From the NCBI GenBank assembly GCA_023247155.1, contig JAHFGZ010000002.1, forward strand, positions 24,423 to 42,530: a stretch of DNA of 18,108 nucleotides. Reading direction: 5' to 3'. The notes under the pieces are model-generated. The model had not been told where the DNA came from and did not search any database. It worked only from the letters and a program-made list of their open reading frames with translations. Positions 5,644 to 12,906 of the stretch are shown here, one piece after another (position 1 is the first letter of the stretch; every line of letters begins with the position of its first letter). Source of the DNA: Candidatus Omnitrophota bacterium. GTDB lineage: Bacteria; Omnitrophota; Gorgyraeia; Aquiviventales; Aquiviventaceae. Both the position numbers and the translations under genes were made by a program.

Positions 5644-5683
5644 TTGTTGTTCAGAGGCGTTTGGCAACTGACAGGAGGGGGCC

Positions 5684-7396
5684 ATGAGACGGAGCAGCCG
5701 CATCGTTCGCACGATCACCCTGCTCGTTTCGGTCCTGACCGCGCTGGGCATCCCTGCGGCCTGCGGCGCGGCAGAGTCGGGCGGGCTGGAGCTCAGGAAG
5801 GCCCTGCTGTATGGGGGCGGCGGGAACCAGCGCGGGACCGCCCTGTCGTTTTATAACGCCTCGGATCTCTATCTCTCGGGGGCGGATGAGTCGGCGTCAG
5901 GGGGGCAGTCGCTCGCGCTCCACTATCGGCTGAGTGCGGATGGGGGGGCTCCTGTCCTGGACTGGGCGCTGCGATGGCCCAATGTCGCCAACCGGTCGGG
6001 CAACCCCAATAGCGAGGTGTTCGACGGCATCGTCGGCACGCGTGGCGGCGTCTTTGTGGCCGGGCGGAGCTGGTCCCAGACGCAGGATGGGGTGGGCGAC
6101 AAGGAGCATAAGAGCGTCCTGGTCAAATTCCCCCTCCCAGGCGCCACAGGGGCAGGGGTCGGAGGGGCGGAATGGCTCGCAACACCCAACTTCTTCACGT
6201 ACCGGGGCAACGAGTCCTTCCTCGCGGCCGCCTACGGGCCTGATCGGACCGGCTCGTCCCACTACGTCTACGCCTCGGGCTACGCGCAGACGAACGGGGC
6301 GAACAACACCGCCCTGCTGACCCAGTACGACGGGGCCGGAGCGCTCAAGTGGACCCGCATCCTCGGGAACACCGGATGGTTCATGAGCAGCTTCGGGAGC
6401 GCCGTCACCACCCTGAACGGCGCGGTCTACGTCGCCGGCATGACCCACTACCCGTACCTCGATCCCACCGCCTTGCGGATGGCGCTGTGGAAGGTCGACG
6501 ACGCCGGCAACCTCATTTGGGTCAAGAGCCAGCCCGGCTTCATCCCCGGTTGGCGGGGCGAGATGGCGCTGGTCCAGTCCCGGCGATACCAATCCACGGC
6601 AGGCGATCTCTACCTCGCGGGAGCGGTCAAGAACGGCCCGAACGGCGGAGTGGATGTCCTGCTGTTGAAATACGACGAGGCCGGCACCCTGCTCTGGAGC
6701 AAGACCTGGGGCGGGGCGGCGGATGACCTCGCCTATGGGATCACGGTGAACGACCACGCCCGCACCCCGCCCGAAGGCCAGCGGCTCTACGTCGCGGGGA
6801 CGACGGCGAGCTTCGGAGCCGGGAAGCAGGACGTCTTCGTGCTGGAAGTGAATCCGGCCGACGGCACGGTCCTCTCCAGCCGCTACTACGGCGGCCCGCA
6901 GGACGACGTGGCCTGGGGCGTGCAGCGGATTGGCTCCCACGTCTATGTCGTCGGTGAATCGAAGAGCTTCGCCGAGGGCGGGAACCTTGCGGGCCAGGCC
7001 GACCTGCTGCTCCTGCAGTATGCGGTCACCTCCGCCCCGGCGCCGCTGGCGGTCACGATCGACATCAAACCGGACTCGGCGGAGAACAGCGTCAACCCGG
7101 TGAATCGCGGCAAGATCCCGGTGGCGATCTTGTCGGCGGGGCGGTTCACGGCGCCGGACGTGGTGAAGTCGGACACGCTGACCTTTGGCCGGTTGGGCAC
7201 TGAGCGGAGCCTGGCGTTTTGCCAATCGGAAGATGTCAACGGGGATGGCCAGCTCGACCTCATGTGCCATTTCAATACCCAGCAGGCGGCGTTCCAGGAC
7301 GGCGACACGAAGGGGACGTTGAAGGGGCTGACCGTCTCCGGCAGGACCCTGCAAGGGGCGGATTCGATCCGGATCGTGCCCGGGGCCCTGCGTTGA
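5684..7396 (+). CDS. Secreted beta-propeller-like repeat protein with C-terminal IDIKP domain
   Basis: This 570-residue protein has a Sec signal peptide (basic MRRSSRIVR, hydrophobic core to about residue 24). The body carries irregular repeats of the type D(V/L)xxLxYDxxGxLxWxxxxGGxxDDxAxG, for example from residue 324 (DVLLLKYDEAGTLLWSKTW) and again about 55 residues later. Such repeats are typical of SBBP/delta-60-like beta-propeller proteins. Residues about 457-568 form a domain starting VTIDIKPDSAENSVNPVNRG with EDVNGDGQLDL and ending DSIRIVP, common at the end of secreted proteins in environmental bacteria. Function is unknown; an exported binding or structural role is likely. AGGAGG sits 7 nt before ATG. 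It is the first gene after the c-di-GMP riboswitch and overlaps or abuts the PilX-like gene. Confidence 0.85.
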   Translation: MRRSSRIVRTITLLVSVLTALGIPAACGAAESGGLELRKALLYGGGGNQRGTALSFYNASDLYLSGADESASGGQSLALHYRLSADGGAPVLDWALRWPNVANRSGNPNSEVFDGIVGTRGGVFVAGRSWSQTQDGVGDKEHKSVLVKFPLPGATGAGVGGAEWLATPNFFTYRGNESFLAAAYGPDRTGSSHYVYASGYAQTNGANNTALLTQYDGAGALKWTRILGNTGWFMSSFGSAVTTLNGAVYVAGMTHYPYLDPTALRMALWKVDDAGNLIWVKSQPGFIPGWRGEMALVQSRRYQSTAGDLYLAGAVKNGPNGGVDVLLLKYDEAGTLLWSKTWGGAADDLAYGITVNDHARTPPEGQRLYVAGTTASFGAGKQDVFVLEVNPADGTVLSSRYYGGPQDDVAWGVQRIGSHVYVVGESKSFAEGGNLAGQADLLLLQYAVTSAPAPLAVTIDIKPDSAENSVNPVNRGKIPVAILSAGRFTAPDVVKSDTLTFGRLGTERSLAFCQSEDVNGDGQLDLMCHFNTQQAAFQDGDTKGTLKGLTVSGRTLQGADSIRIVPGALR

Positions 7397-8583
7397 CGCG
7401 GGATCGGGAGGGAGGACAGATCAACCAACGCGGAAGCGTCCTGATCCTGGCACTGCTCATCGTGGAGCTCATGCTGACCTGGAGCGGGGGGATGCTCACC
7501 TCGTCCCACGTGGAGCAGGGCGCCAGCCTCCGCTCGCTCAACCTGGTCCGGGCGTTTTACCTGGCGGAAGGAGGGCTCAACCTCGCCATCCATGAGCTCC
7601 GGACCGATCCGCAGTATCCCGGAGGCGGTTACGCGGCGTTGGGGACCAGGGTCGGCGGCTATGCGATTGCGGTGGCCCCGGACGGCCCGTCCCGACGCAT
7701 CATCCGGGCCACCGGGTTTGCCCCCTCCAATGACCCCTCGGCTCCCGGCTATGCTACGAAGGCCATCGAGGCCATCGTGCAGGTGAGCCGGGGGAACGGC
7801 CCGGGCCATGCCGTCCTGGGCGACCGGTTGGTGCGGCTCCACGGCCCGGTGGGCGACGAGGTGACCGTCGACAGCTACGATTCCCGCGAGGCGCCCGCTC
7901 CGCTGCAGGGCGGCAGCGCCCTGCGCGTCGCGACGAACAGCGCTGAAGACGGGGCCATGACCTTCCTCGGCGGCGTCGTCATCGAGGGTGATGTGGTCTT
8001 GGGTCCCGGGAGCGATCCCGACCGGGTCCTCCAGCGGACGCCCCAGCGGTGGACCTCCATCAGCGGGTCGGTCAGCGCGGCGGAGCGCCGGACCCCCCTG
8101 GAACCCTTCGAGATGCCGGCGCTCCCGGACCAGGGCCCGCTGCACCTTGCGGGCAATGAGGTGGTGACCCTGCCCGGCGGGATCTATCGGTTCCAAGAGA
8201 TCGAGATTACAGGACACGGCCAACTCGTCTTCACTGACCGGGCCGAGGTCTACGTCGAGGGGGATGTGCGGATCGCAGGCCAGGGGATCGGCACCGCCGC
8301 CCAGCTGCCCACCAACCTCACCCTGTACGTGAAAGGTCAGCGCGTCGCCATCAGCACGGACGCCGACCTCTTCCTGCAGCTCCACGCGCCTGACGCCACG
8401 GTGGAGATCTCCAGCCGCGGCGATCTCTACGGGGCGGTGGACGGCCGAGAAGTCATCGTCCAGGGACAGGGCGACATCCATTATGACCACGCCCTGAACG
8501 TGTACGATGAGGCCCTCAACGCTCCCCGAGAGGCCGATCCCTTCGTCGTCAGCGTCCTCAGCTGGCGCGAGATCGATCCCTAG
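7393..8583 (+). CDS. PilX-like protein with DUF7305-type beta-helical domain
   Basis: The protein (396 residues from TTG 7393) has a pilin-like N-terminus, NQRGSVLILALLIVELM, followed by AFYLAEGGLNLAIHELR as in PilX-type minor pilin proteins. From about residue 134 to 370 it contains a domain with VTVDSYDSR, GDVVLGPGSDP, LPGGIYRF and GDLYGAVDGREV...HYDHALN. This resembles the repetitive, probably beta-helical DUF7305 region of PilX-family proteins. It is likely membrane-anchored or assembled at the surface. The start is uncertain. TTG 7393 overlaps the upstream stop (TTGA) but has no Shine-Dalgarno. ATC 7420 has GGAGG 4 nt upstream and would give a typical M-N-Q-R-G start. It is co-transcribed with the propeller gene under the second c-di-GMP riboswitch. 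Confidence 0.82.
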   Translation: MTRDREGGQINQRGSVLILALLIVELMLTWSGGMLTSSHVEQGASLRSLNLVRAFYLAEGGLNLAIHELRTDPQYPGGGYAALGTRVGGYAIAVAPDGPSRRIIRATGFAPSNDPSAPGYATKAIEAIVQVSRGNGPGHAVLGDRLVRLHGPVGDEVTVDSYDSREAPAPLQGGSALRVATNSAEDGAMTFLGGVVIEGDVVLGPGSDPDRVLQRTPQRWTSISGSVSAAERRTPLEPFEMPALPDQGPLHLAGNEVVTLPGGIYRFQEIEITGHGQLVFTDRAEVYVEGDVRIAGQGIGTAAQLPTNLTLYVKGQRVAISTDADLFLQLHAPDATVEISSRGDLYGAVDGREVIVQGQGDIHYDHALNVYDEALNAPREADPFVVSVLSWREIDP

Positions 8584-8615
8584 GTCGTCCGGGCCAGCCT
8601 GGGGGTGAAAAATCC

Positions 8616-8644
8616 TTGTAATCCCAGACGGAGAGGAGTATATT
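8616..8644 (+). promoter_or_regulatory. Sigma-70-type promoter
   Basis: TTGTAA (8616-8621) and TATATT (8639-8644) are separated by exactly 17 nt in an AT-rich patch. It lies 42 nt upstream of the coiled-coil gene, separating this operon from the riboswitch-controlled one. A small GACC/GGTC hairpin (8660-8673) precedes the Shine-Dalgarno. Confidence 0.65.
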
Positions 8645-8685
8645 TATTTCTCACATAACGACCCCCTGAGGTCAAGGAGAATCAG

Positions 8686-9294
8686 ATGCCCGCACAGCAG
8701 AGAGGACGGATCGTCTTAGTGGTGCTGGGGATCCTCTTGGCTGCCAGCCTGTGGCGGACCACGACCGCGGAGCGCGAGCGCCGGCAGGTCGCCAAGACAT
8801 ATGAAGAGGCGCAGCAGCTCGTCCAGCAGCTCACCGCGGAGCGCGAGCAGCTCAGCTCGGAGCTCGGGGAGGCGAAGCGGACGGTGGAGGACCAGGCGGG
8901 CCACCTCCAGGGCCTCCAGGTGGAGCTGGCGACCGTCCAGGAGCGGCTCCGGGAGACGGGCACCCAGATCGCCTCCCTGCAGCGGGAGCATGAGCAGCTG
9001 ACACAGCGGAACACGTCGCTGACGGCGCAGCTGGAGCAAACTGCCAGCGAGAAGCGGCAGCTGGAGGCCCGGCTGTCCTCGCTCAAGGAGCTTCGGCTGG
9101 CCATTCGTGAGGTCAAGCAGAAGGTGTGGGCGGAGCGGTGGGCGAGTTGGCGGGTGCGGTCCCAGCGGCAGCGGGAGCTTGACCAGGCCCAGCTGGCATC
9201 CGGCAATCGCGGCTATGTCGTCAAGCAAGGCAAAACCACCCTGGGCGCCAGCCCGAGACTGCTGGTGCACGTCCTGGAGCCGCAGTCCCCGTAG
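8686..9294 (+). CDS. Membrane-anchored coiled-coil protein of unknown function
   Basis: This 202-residue protein has one N-terminal membrane segment (residues 8-22, GRIVLVVLGILLAAS). A long heptad-rich coiled coil (about 27-140) is rich in Gln, Glu and Leu. A short C-terminal region, GNRGYVVKQGKTT, could be a small folded cap. The start has AAGGAG 7 nt upstream. It shares only the general layout of envelope or division-associated coiled-coil proteins; no family is recognised. The DUF212 gene begins 6 nt after its stop, so they are probably one operon together with the L,D-transpeptidase, which suggests a cell-envelope role. Confidence 0.7.
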   Translation: MPAQQRGRIVLVVLGILLAASLWRTTTAERERRQVAKTYEEAQQLVQQLTAEREQLSSELGEAKRTVEDQAGHLQGLQVELATVQERLRETGTQIASLQREHEQLTQRNTSLTAQLEQTASEKRQLEARLSSLKELRLAIREVKQKVWAERWASWRVRSQRQRELDQAQLASGNRGYVVKQGKTTLGASPRLLVHVLEPQSP

Positions 9295-9300
9295 TCACGC

Positions 9301-9750
9301 ATGAGTTCCACCTCCAACGCCTGGTGGGCGAACCAGGTGTTGCTGTCCTGGTTGCTGGCCTGTCTCCTCGCCCAGGGCATCAAGATTATCCTTGGGACCG
9401 TCCGCCTTCGGCGCTTCGACTTTCGCTGGCTCATCGGCACAGGCGGCATGCCCAGCACCCACGCCGCCGGGGTGACCGCCCTCAGCCTGGCCGTCGGCCT
9501 CCGAGCCGGCTTTGATTCCCCCCTCTTCGCCACCGCCATCGCCTTCACCGTCATCACCCTCTTCGACGCCCAGGGGGTCCGCCGCTGGAGCGGCCTGCAG
9601 GCCCGGATCATGAACCGGATGCTGGAAGACATCTACTTCAAGCGCCGGATCCAGGAGCAGCGCCTGAAAGAGCTGCTGGGCCACACGCCGGTCGAGGTGC
9701 TGGCGGGCATGGGCGTGGGGGTGGTGGCGGCGCTGGCCTTGCGGCCGTGA
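9301..9750 (+). CDS. Divergent PAP2 family (DUF212) membrane protein
   Basis: This 149-residue protein carries the DUF212 signatures GGMPSTHAAGVTAL, FDAQGVRRWSGLQA and ELLGHTPVEVLAGM, with hydrophobic segments near 13-30, 54-85 and at the C-terminus. The family (YuiD-like) is distantly related to acid phosphatase/vanadium haloperoxidase (PAP2) enzymes. It keeps the PSTH stretch, but the physiological substrate is not established. It follows the coiled-coil gene after 6 nt without a clear ribosome site, suggesting translational coupling. The length is close to the family norm of about 150 residues. Confidence 0.88.
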   Translation: MSSTSNAWWANQVLLSWLLACLLAQGIKIILGTVRLRRFDFRWLIGTGGMPSTHAAGVTALSLAVGLRAGFDSPLFATAIAFTVITLFDAQGVRRWSGLQARIMNRMLEDIYFKRRIQEQRLKELLGHTPVEVLAGMGVGVVAALALRP

Positions 9751-9783
9751 GCGTGGAACAGGGGGAAGGAGCGGGGGAGCGGG

Positions 9784-10695
9784 ATGCGTCGACGGTTGCT
9801 CATCGGGGTGGCGGGTGGTGGGGCGGCGGTGCTCGGCATCGGGCTGCTGGTGTTCGCCAGCCAGCAGGGGTTCCTGGGAGGAAAGGCGAAGCGGCTCCTC
9901 GCGAAGGCGGCCTGGGCCCAGCAGCAGGGCAACCTGCCGGAGGCGCAGGCGCATCTCGAGGAGCTGATTGCCACCTTTCCGGAGTCCCCCTGGGCTGATG
10001 ACGCGCTCCTGAAGCTCGGCGAGGTCTACGAGGGGCAGCAGCAACTGGTGGAGGCCCGGGCGATGTACCGGATGCTGCTGGAGCGGTTCCCGGAGTCGCC
10101 GCTGCTGGCCAACACGCAGGTCCGCCTTGGCAACGTGAACGTCGCCCTCCTGTTCTCTCCCATCGTGACGGAGCTCGACGCGGTGCACGTCGTCCGGCCC
10201 GGCGACACCCTGGGGAAGATCGCCTCGTCGTACCGGACGACGGTGGAGTTCGTCAGGCGGGCCAACGGCCTCAAGGGCGACATCATCCGCCCGGACCAGA
10301 AGCTGAAGATCCCCAAAGGCACGTTCAGCATCGTGGTGGACAAGTCGCAGAACCAGCTGCTCCTGACCGAAAACGACCAGTTCGTCAAGACCTACCGGGT
10401 GGCGACCGGCAAGGAGGACTCCCCCACCCCGGTGGGGACGTTCAAGGTCGTCAACCGCATCCCGGACCCCGTGTGGTACAAGCAGGGGGCCGTGGTGCCG
10501 CCGGAGAGCCCCGAGAACATCCTCGGCACCCGGTGGCTCGGCATCGACAAGAAGGGCTACGGCATCCACGGGTCGGTGGACCCGGACGCCGTCGGGCAGC
10601 GTGTGACCGCGGGGTGCGTGCGGATGACCAACGGCGACGTCGAGGAGCTCTTCGACATCGTCCCGGTGGGGACGGAAGTGACCATCGTCGACTGA
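9784..10695 (+). CDS. L,D-transpeptidase with tetratricopeptide-like and LysM domains
   Basis: This 303-residue protein has an N-terminal signal-anchor (5-25). A tetratricopeptide/YbgF-like helical repeat region (about 36-118) contains two LEELIATFPESPW-type units. A LysM domain (133-178, HVVRPGDTLGKIASSYRTT) binds peptidoglycan. The YkuD catalytic domain (about 181-303) has GIHGS (His262) and TAGCVRMTN (catalytic Cys278, Arg280). It is predicted to form 3-3 crosslinks or attach proteins to peptidoglycan in the periplasm. The helical repeat before LysM is an unusual but recurring arrangement in some uncultured phyla. A purine-rich GGGGGAG precedes ATG 9784, and the gene follows the DUF212 gene by 33 nt. 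Confidence 0.93.
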   Translation: MRRRLLIGVAGGGAAVLGIGLLVFASQQGFLGGKAKRLLAKAAWAQQQGNLPEAQAHLEELIATFPESPWADDALLKLGEVYEGQQQLVEARAMYRMLLERFPESPLLANTQVRLGNVNVALLFSPIVTELDAVHVVRPGDTLGKIASSYRTTVEFVRRANGLKGDIIRPDQKLKIPKGTFSIVVDKSQNQLLLTENDQFVKTYRVATGKEDSPTPVGTFKVVNRIPDPVWYKQGAVVPPESPENILGTRWLGIDKKGYGIHGSVDPDAVGQRVTAGCVRMTNGDVEELFDIVPVGTEVTIVD

Positions 10696-10696
10696 T

Positions 10697-10828
10697 CCCC
10701 CCACCTGCGCGGCCCCGCCTGCGGCGTGGCGGGTCGCCCCGCGCTCGTCAGGCACGACGCCGCGACCCCGAGCCGGTCCGGAGACGGTATCCGCCGGTCG
10801 GCGGATCGGCTCACGCGCAGGTGGTGGG
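10697..10828. repeat. Nested palindromic element between L,D-transpeptidase and accA
   Basis: The 15-nt arms at 10697-10711 and 10814-10828 are inverted repeats matching at 14 of 15 positions (core CCACCTGCGCG). A second perfect pair, GGGTCGC (10731-10737) and GCGACCC (10762-10768), is nested inside. The 132-bp unit fills nearly the whole intergenic region and ends exactly before the first possible accA start codon. No target-site duplication is visible, so an insertion is not shown; it may be a palindromic intergenic repeat or a leader structure. Confidence 0.55.
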
Positions 10829-11821
10829 ATGATGACGTCCGAGGTGCCCATGAACGGCTACCGGTATGATTTCGAGAAGCCCATCGCCGAGCTGGAGCAC
10901 CGCCTGCAGGAGCTGCAGAAGACGGGCGATGCCGAGCGGCACCCCGAGGCGCGCAAAGCGCTGGTCGCCCAGCTGGAGCAGCTCAAGCGCAAGATCTACG
11001 GCGAGCTGACGCCCTGGCAGCGCGTGCAGCTCGCCCGCCACCCCCAGCGGCCGTACACCCTCGACTATATCGGGTTCCTCCTGAGCGACGTGGTCCGGCT
11101 GCACGGCGACCGGCTCTTCAGCGACGACCGCGCGCTCGTGGGCGGGCTGGGCACGTTCGAGGGGCGCTCGTGCCTGGTCCTCGGCCACCAGAAGGGGCGG
11201 GACACGAAGGAGAACCTCCTGCGGAATTTCGGCTCGGCGCACCCGGAGGGCTACCGCAAGGCGCTGCGCCTGATGCGGCTCGCGGAGAAGCTGCGCCTGC
11301 CGGTGCTCATCTTCATCGACACCCCGGGCGCCTACCCGGGCGTCGGGGCGGAGGAGCGGGGCCAGGCACACTCGATCGCCGAGAACATGCGGGAGATGGC
11401 GCGTCTGAAGACGCCCGTCTACATCTGCGTCATCGGCGAGGGCGGCTCAGGCGGCGCGCTGGGGATCGGGGTGGGCGACTGGGTGGCGATCCTGGAGCAC
11501 GCGTACTACTCGGTCATCTCGCCCGAGGGGTGCGCGGCGATCCTCTGGCGGGACCGCGCCCGGGCCCCTGACGCGGCGGCCGCCCTGAAGCTGACGGCGC
11601 AGGACCTCCTGCAGTTCGGGATCGTGGACGAGGTGATCGACGAGCCGCTGGGGGGCGCGCACCGCGACCCCGAGTTCGTCGCCCAGCGCCTGCGCGCGTC
11701 GATCCTCCGCTTCCTGAAGCTCACCGACGGTCTGCCGGTCGACGCGCTGCTCCAGCGGCGCTACGAGCGCTTCCGCAAGCTCGGCGTCTTCTCCTCTCAG
11801 CCAGTCTCCTCCGTCGTGTAA
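10829..11821 (+). CDS. accA: Acetyl-CoA carboxylase carboxyltransferase subunit alpha
   Basis: This 330-residue protein is recognised by YDFEKPIAELEHRL, LDYIGFLLSDVVRLHGDRLFSDDRALVGGL, GHQKGRDTKENLLRNFG, FIDTPGAYPGVGAEERGQ, GEGGSGGALGIGVGD and SVISPEGCAAILWRD, all highly conserved in AccA. Together with AccD it transfers carboxyl from biotin to acetyl-CoA, making malonyl-CoA for fatty-acid synthesis. No accD, accB or accC is nearby. The start is uncertain: ATG 10829 and 10832 lie beside AGGTGG from the palindromic element, while ATG 10850 (MNGYRYDFEKP) has GAGGTG 3 nt upstream and gives the family's usual N-terminus. The C-terminus is the normal helical end, and a palindrome with a T run follows the stop. 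Confidence 0.96.
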   Translation: MMTSEVPMNGYRYDFEKPIAELEHRLQELQKTGDAERHPEARKALVAQLEQLKRKIYGELTPWQRVQLARHPQRPYTLDYIGFLLSDVVRLHGDRLFSDDRALVGGLGTFEGRSCLVLGHQKGRDTKENLLRNFGSAHPEGYRKALRLMRLAEKLRLPVLIFIDTPGAYPGVGAEERGQAHSIAENMREMARLKTPVYICVIGEGGSGGALGIGVGDWVAILEHAYYSVISPEGCAAILWRDRARAPDAAAALKLTAQDLLQFGIVDEVIDEPLGGAHRDPEFVAQRLRASILRFLKLTDGLPVDALLQRRYERFRKLGVFSSQPVSSVV

Positions 11822-11823
11822 TG

Positions 11824-11879
11824 GGGACCGGGTCCCTGTTTCTTTCGAGCGCAACAGAACAATGGACCCGGTCCCTTTT
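11824..11879. repeat. REP-like inverted palindrome pair, probable accA terminator
   Basis: GGGACCGGGTCC (11824-11835) and GGACCCGGTCCC (11864-11875) are perfect inverted repeats. Each arm is also itself palindromic (GGGACC-G-GGTCCC; GGACC-C-GGTCC). CTGTT/AACAG pairs inside the loop. TTTT (11876-11879) follows on the plus strand, so the structure can end the accA transcript. Paired self-palindromic arms in a gene junction resemble REP/REPIN elements mobilised by TnpA-REP transposases; copy number cannot be judged from this window. Confidence 0.7.
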
Positions 11880-11890
11880 GTTGCTTGATG

Positions 11891-11977
11891 TGGTGCCGAG
11901 GGAGAGGGTCGAACTCTCATGGCCTTGCGGCCGCGGGCTTTTGAGGCCCGTGCGTCTGCCAGTTCCGCCACCTCGGC
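11891..11977 (-). tRNA. tRNA-Leu(CAA)
   Basis: On the minus strand the gene starts GCCGAGGTGGCGGAA and ends CCTCGGCACCA. The acceptor stem GCCGAGG/CCTCGGC pairs fully. The anticodon stem CGGGC/GCCCG encloses CTCAAAA, giving anticodon CAA. A long variable arm, GCGGCCGCAAGGCC, and the T-arm GAGAGTTCGACCCTCTC complete a class II tRNA of 87 nt with CCA encoded. It reads UUG codons. Confidence 0.96.
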
Positions 11978-12008
11978 GTCGCACCTACAGTTAAACGAGG
12001 GGTGCTCC

Positions 12009-12038
12009 ATAGGAGGGGAACCCAGGTTCCCCTCCTAT
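12009..12038. repeat. Perfect 13-bp hairpin upstream of tRNA-Leu
   Basis: ATAGGAGGGGAAC (12009-12021) and GTTCCCCTCCTAT (12026-12038) pair perfectly around a CCAG loop. There is no T run on either side. On the minus strand it lies between the slipin stop and tRNA-Leu and may end or process the slipin transcript. Confidence 0.7.
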
Positions 12039-12043
12039 CGGTC

Positions 12044-12091
12044 GCGACGCATCCAGCGCACGATATCCGCTTGAGCATCTGGCTGCGTCGC
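12044..12091. repeat. Second hairpin downstream of the slipin gene
   Basis: GCGACGCATCCAG (12044-12056) and CTGGCTGCGTCGC (12079-12091) pair at 12 of 13 positions around a 22-nt loop. It is 25 nt after the slipin stop (minus strand). TCCCCTCCTA occurs both at 12028-12037 and 12101-12110, so the copy beyond this hairpin could compete for pairing with the neighbouring 13-bp hairpin. Confidence 0.6.
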
Positions 12092-12115
12092 TCCCTGGTC
12101 TCCCCTCCTACCTTG

Positions 12116-12877
12116 CTAGCCTTTGGTTTTTTCGAGGAAGGGCTTGATGAGCTCGATGGGGATGGGGAAGATGATCGTCGAGTTCTTCTCCGTCGCGATC
12201 TCCGCCAGCGTCTGCAGGTAGCGCATCTGCAGCGACATCGGCTGCTCGGCCATCAGGCGCGCGGCGTCCACCAGCTTCTGCGCCGCCTGGAACTCGGCGT
12301 CGGCCCCGATGATCTTCGCCCGCCGCACCCGCTCCGCCTCCGCCTGCCGCGCCATGGCCCGCCGGATCTCCTCCGGCAGGTCCACCTGCTTGATCTCGAC
12401 CGCGGACACCTTGACGCCCCACGGGTCGGTCTGCTTGTCGATGAGCGACTGCAGCTGCTGGTTGAGCTTCTCGCGGTGGGCGAGCAGCTCATCCAGCTCC
12501 ACCTGGCCCAGGACGCTGCGCAGGGTGGTCTGGGCCATCTGGGAGCTGGCGAAGAGGTAGTCCTCGACCTCGACGATCGCCTTGTTGGGGTCGATGACGC
12601 GGAAGTAGATGACGGCGTTCACCTTGATGGAGACGTTGTCCTTCGTGATGACATCCTGCGGCGGCACGTCGAGGGTGATGGTGCGCAGGCTGATGCGGAC
12701 CAGCCGGTCGATGGGGAAGATGATGAGCTTCAGCCCCGGGCCGAGCGGCTCGGGGGTCATCCGCCCCAGGCGAAAGACCACGCCGCGCTCGTACTCGTTG
12801 AGGATCTTGATGCAGTTGAGGAGCCAGAAGAACCCGATGAGCACGGGCAGCGAGAGCCAGCTGAAGAAGAATGGCAT
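12116..12877 (-). CDS. Slipin (stomatin-like SPFH/Band 7 protein)
   Basis: This 253-residue protein has an N-terminal membrane hairpin (about 4-24), then the SPFH domain: ILNEYERGVVFRLGRM, GPGLKLIIFPIDRLVRISLRT, LDVPPQDVITKDNVSIKVNAVIYFRV and VKVSAVEIKQVDLPEEIRRAM, all typical of prokaryotic slipins. A helical Ala/Glu-rich segment (about 185-230) follows for oligomerisation. Slipins scaffold membrane microdomains and are usually encoded beside NfeD proteases that can cleave them; that partner is the next gene upstream. Perfect AAAGGAGG stands about 5 nt before ATG, and only 29 nt separate it from the NfeD stop, so the two are one operon. Confidence 0.95.
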   Translation of the reverse strand: MPFFFSWLSLPVLIGFFWLLNCIKILNEYERGVVFRLGRMTPEPLGPGLKLIIFPIDRLVRISLRTITLDVPPQDVITKDNVSIKVNAVIYFRVIDPNKAIVEVEDYLFASSQMAQTTLRSVLGQVELDELLAHREKLNQQLQSLIDKQTDPWGVKVSAVEIKQVDLPEEIRRAMARQAEAERVRRAKIIGADAEFQAAQKLVDAARLMAEQPMSLQMRYLQTLAEIATEKNSTIIFPIPIELIKPFLEKTKG

Positions 12878-12906
12878 CGAACCTCCTTTGTGCGACTGTC
12901 CTCCTG

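Noticed and set aside
5644..5683. ACAACA in the riboswitch 2 3' flank (5586-5591) pairing with TGTTGT (5645-5650) as an antiterminator
   Set aside because: The pairing would enclose the terminator hairpin rather than disrupt it, so it does not explain a switch.
5897..7354. A 485-codon minus-strand open frame
   Set aside because: It is antisense to the propeller gene, which has a signal peptide, ribosome site and recognisable C-terminal domain.
11447..12010. Minus-strand open frame containing VAELADARASKARGRKAMRVRPSPS
   Set aside because: It is the typical spurious translation across a tRNA-Leu gene, and the rest is antisense to accA.
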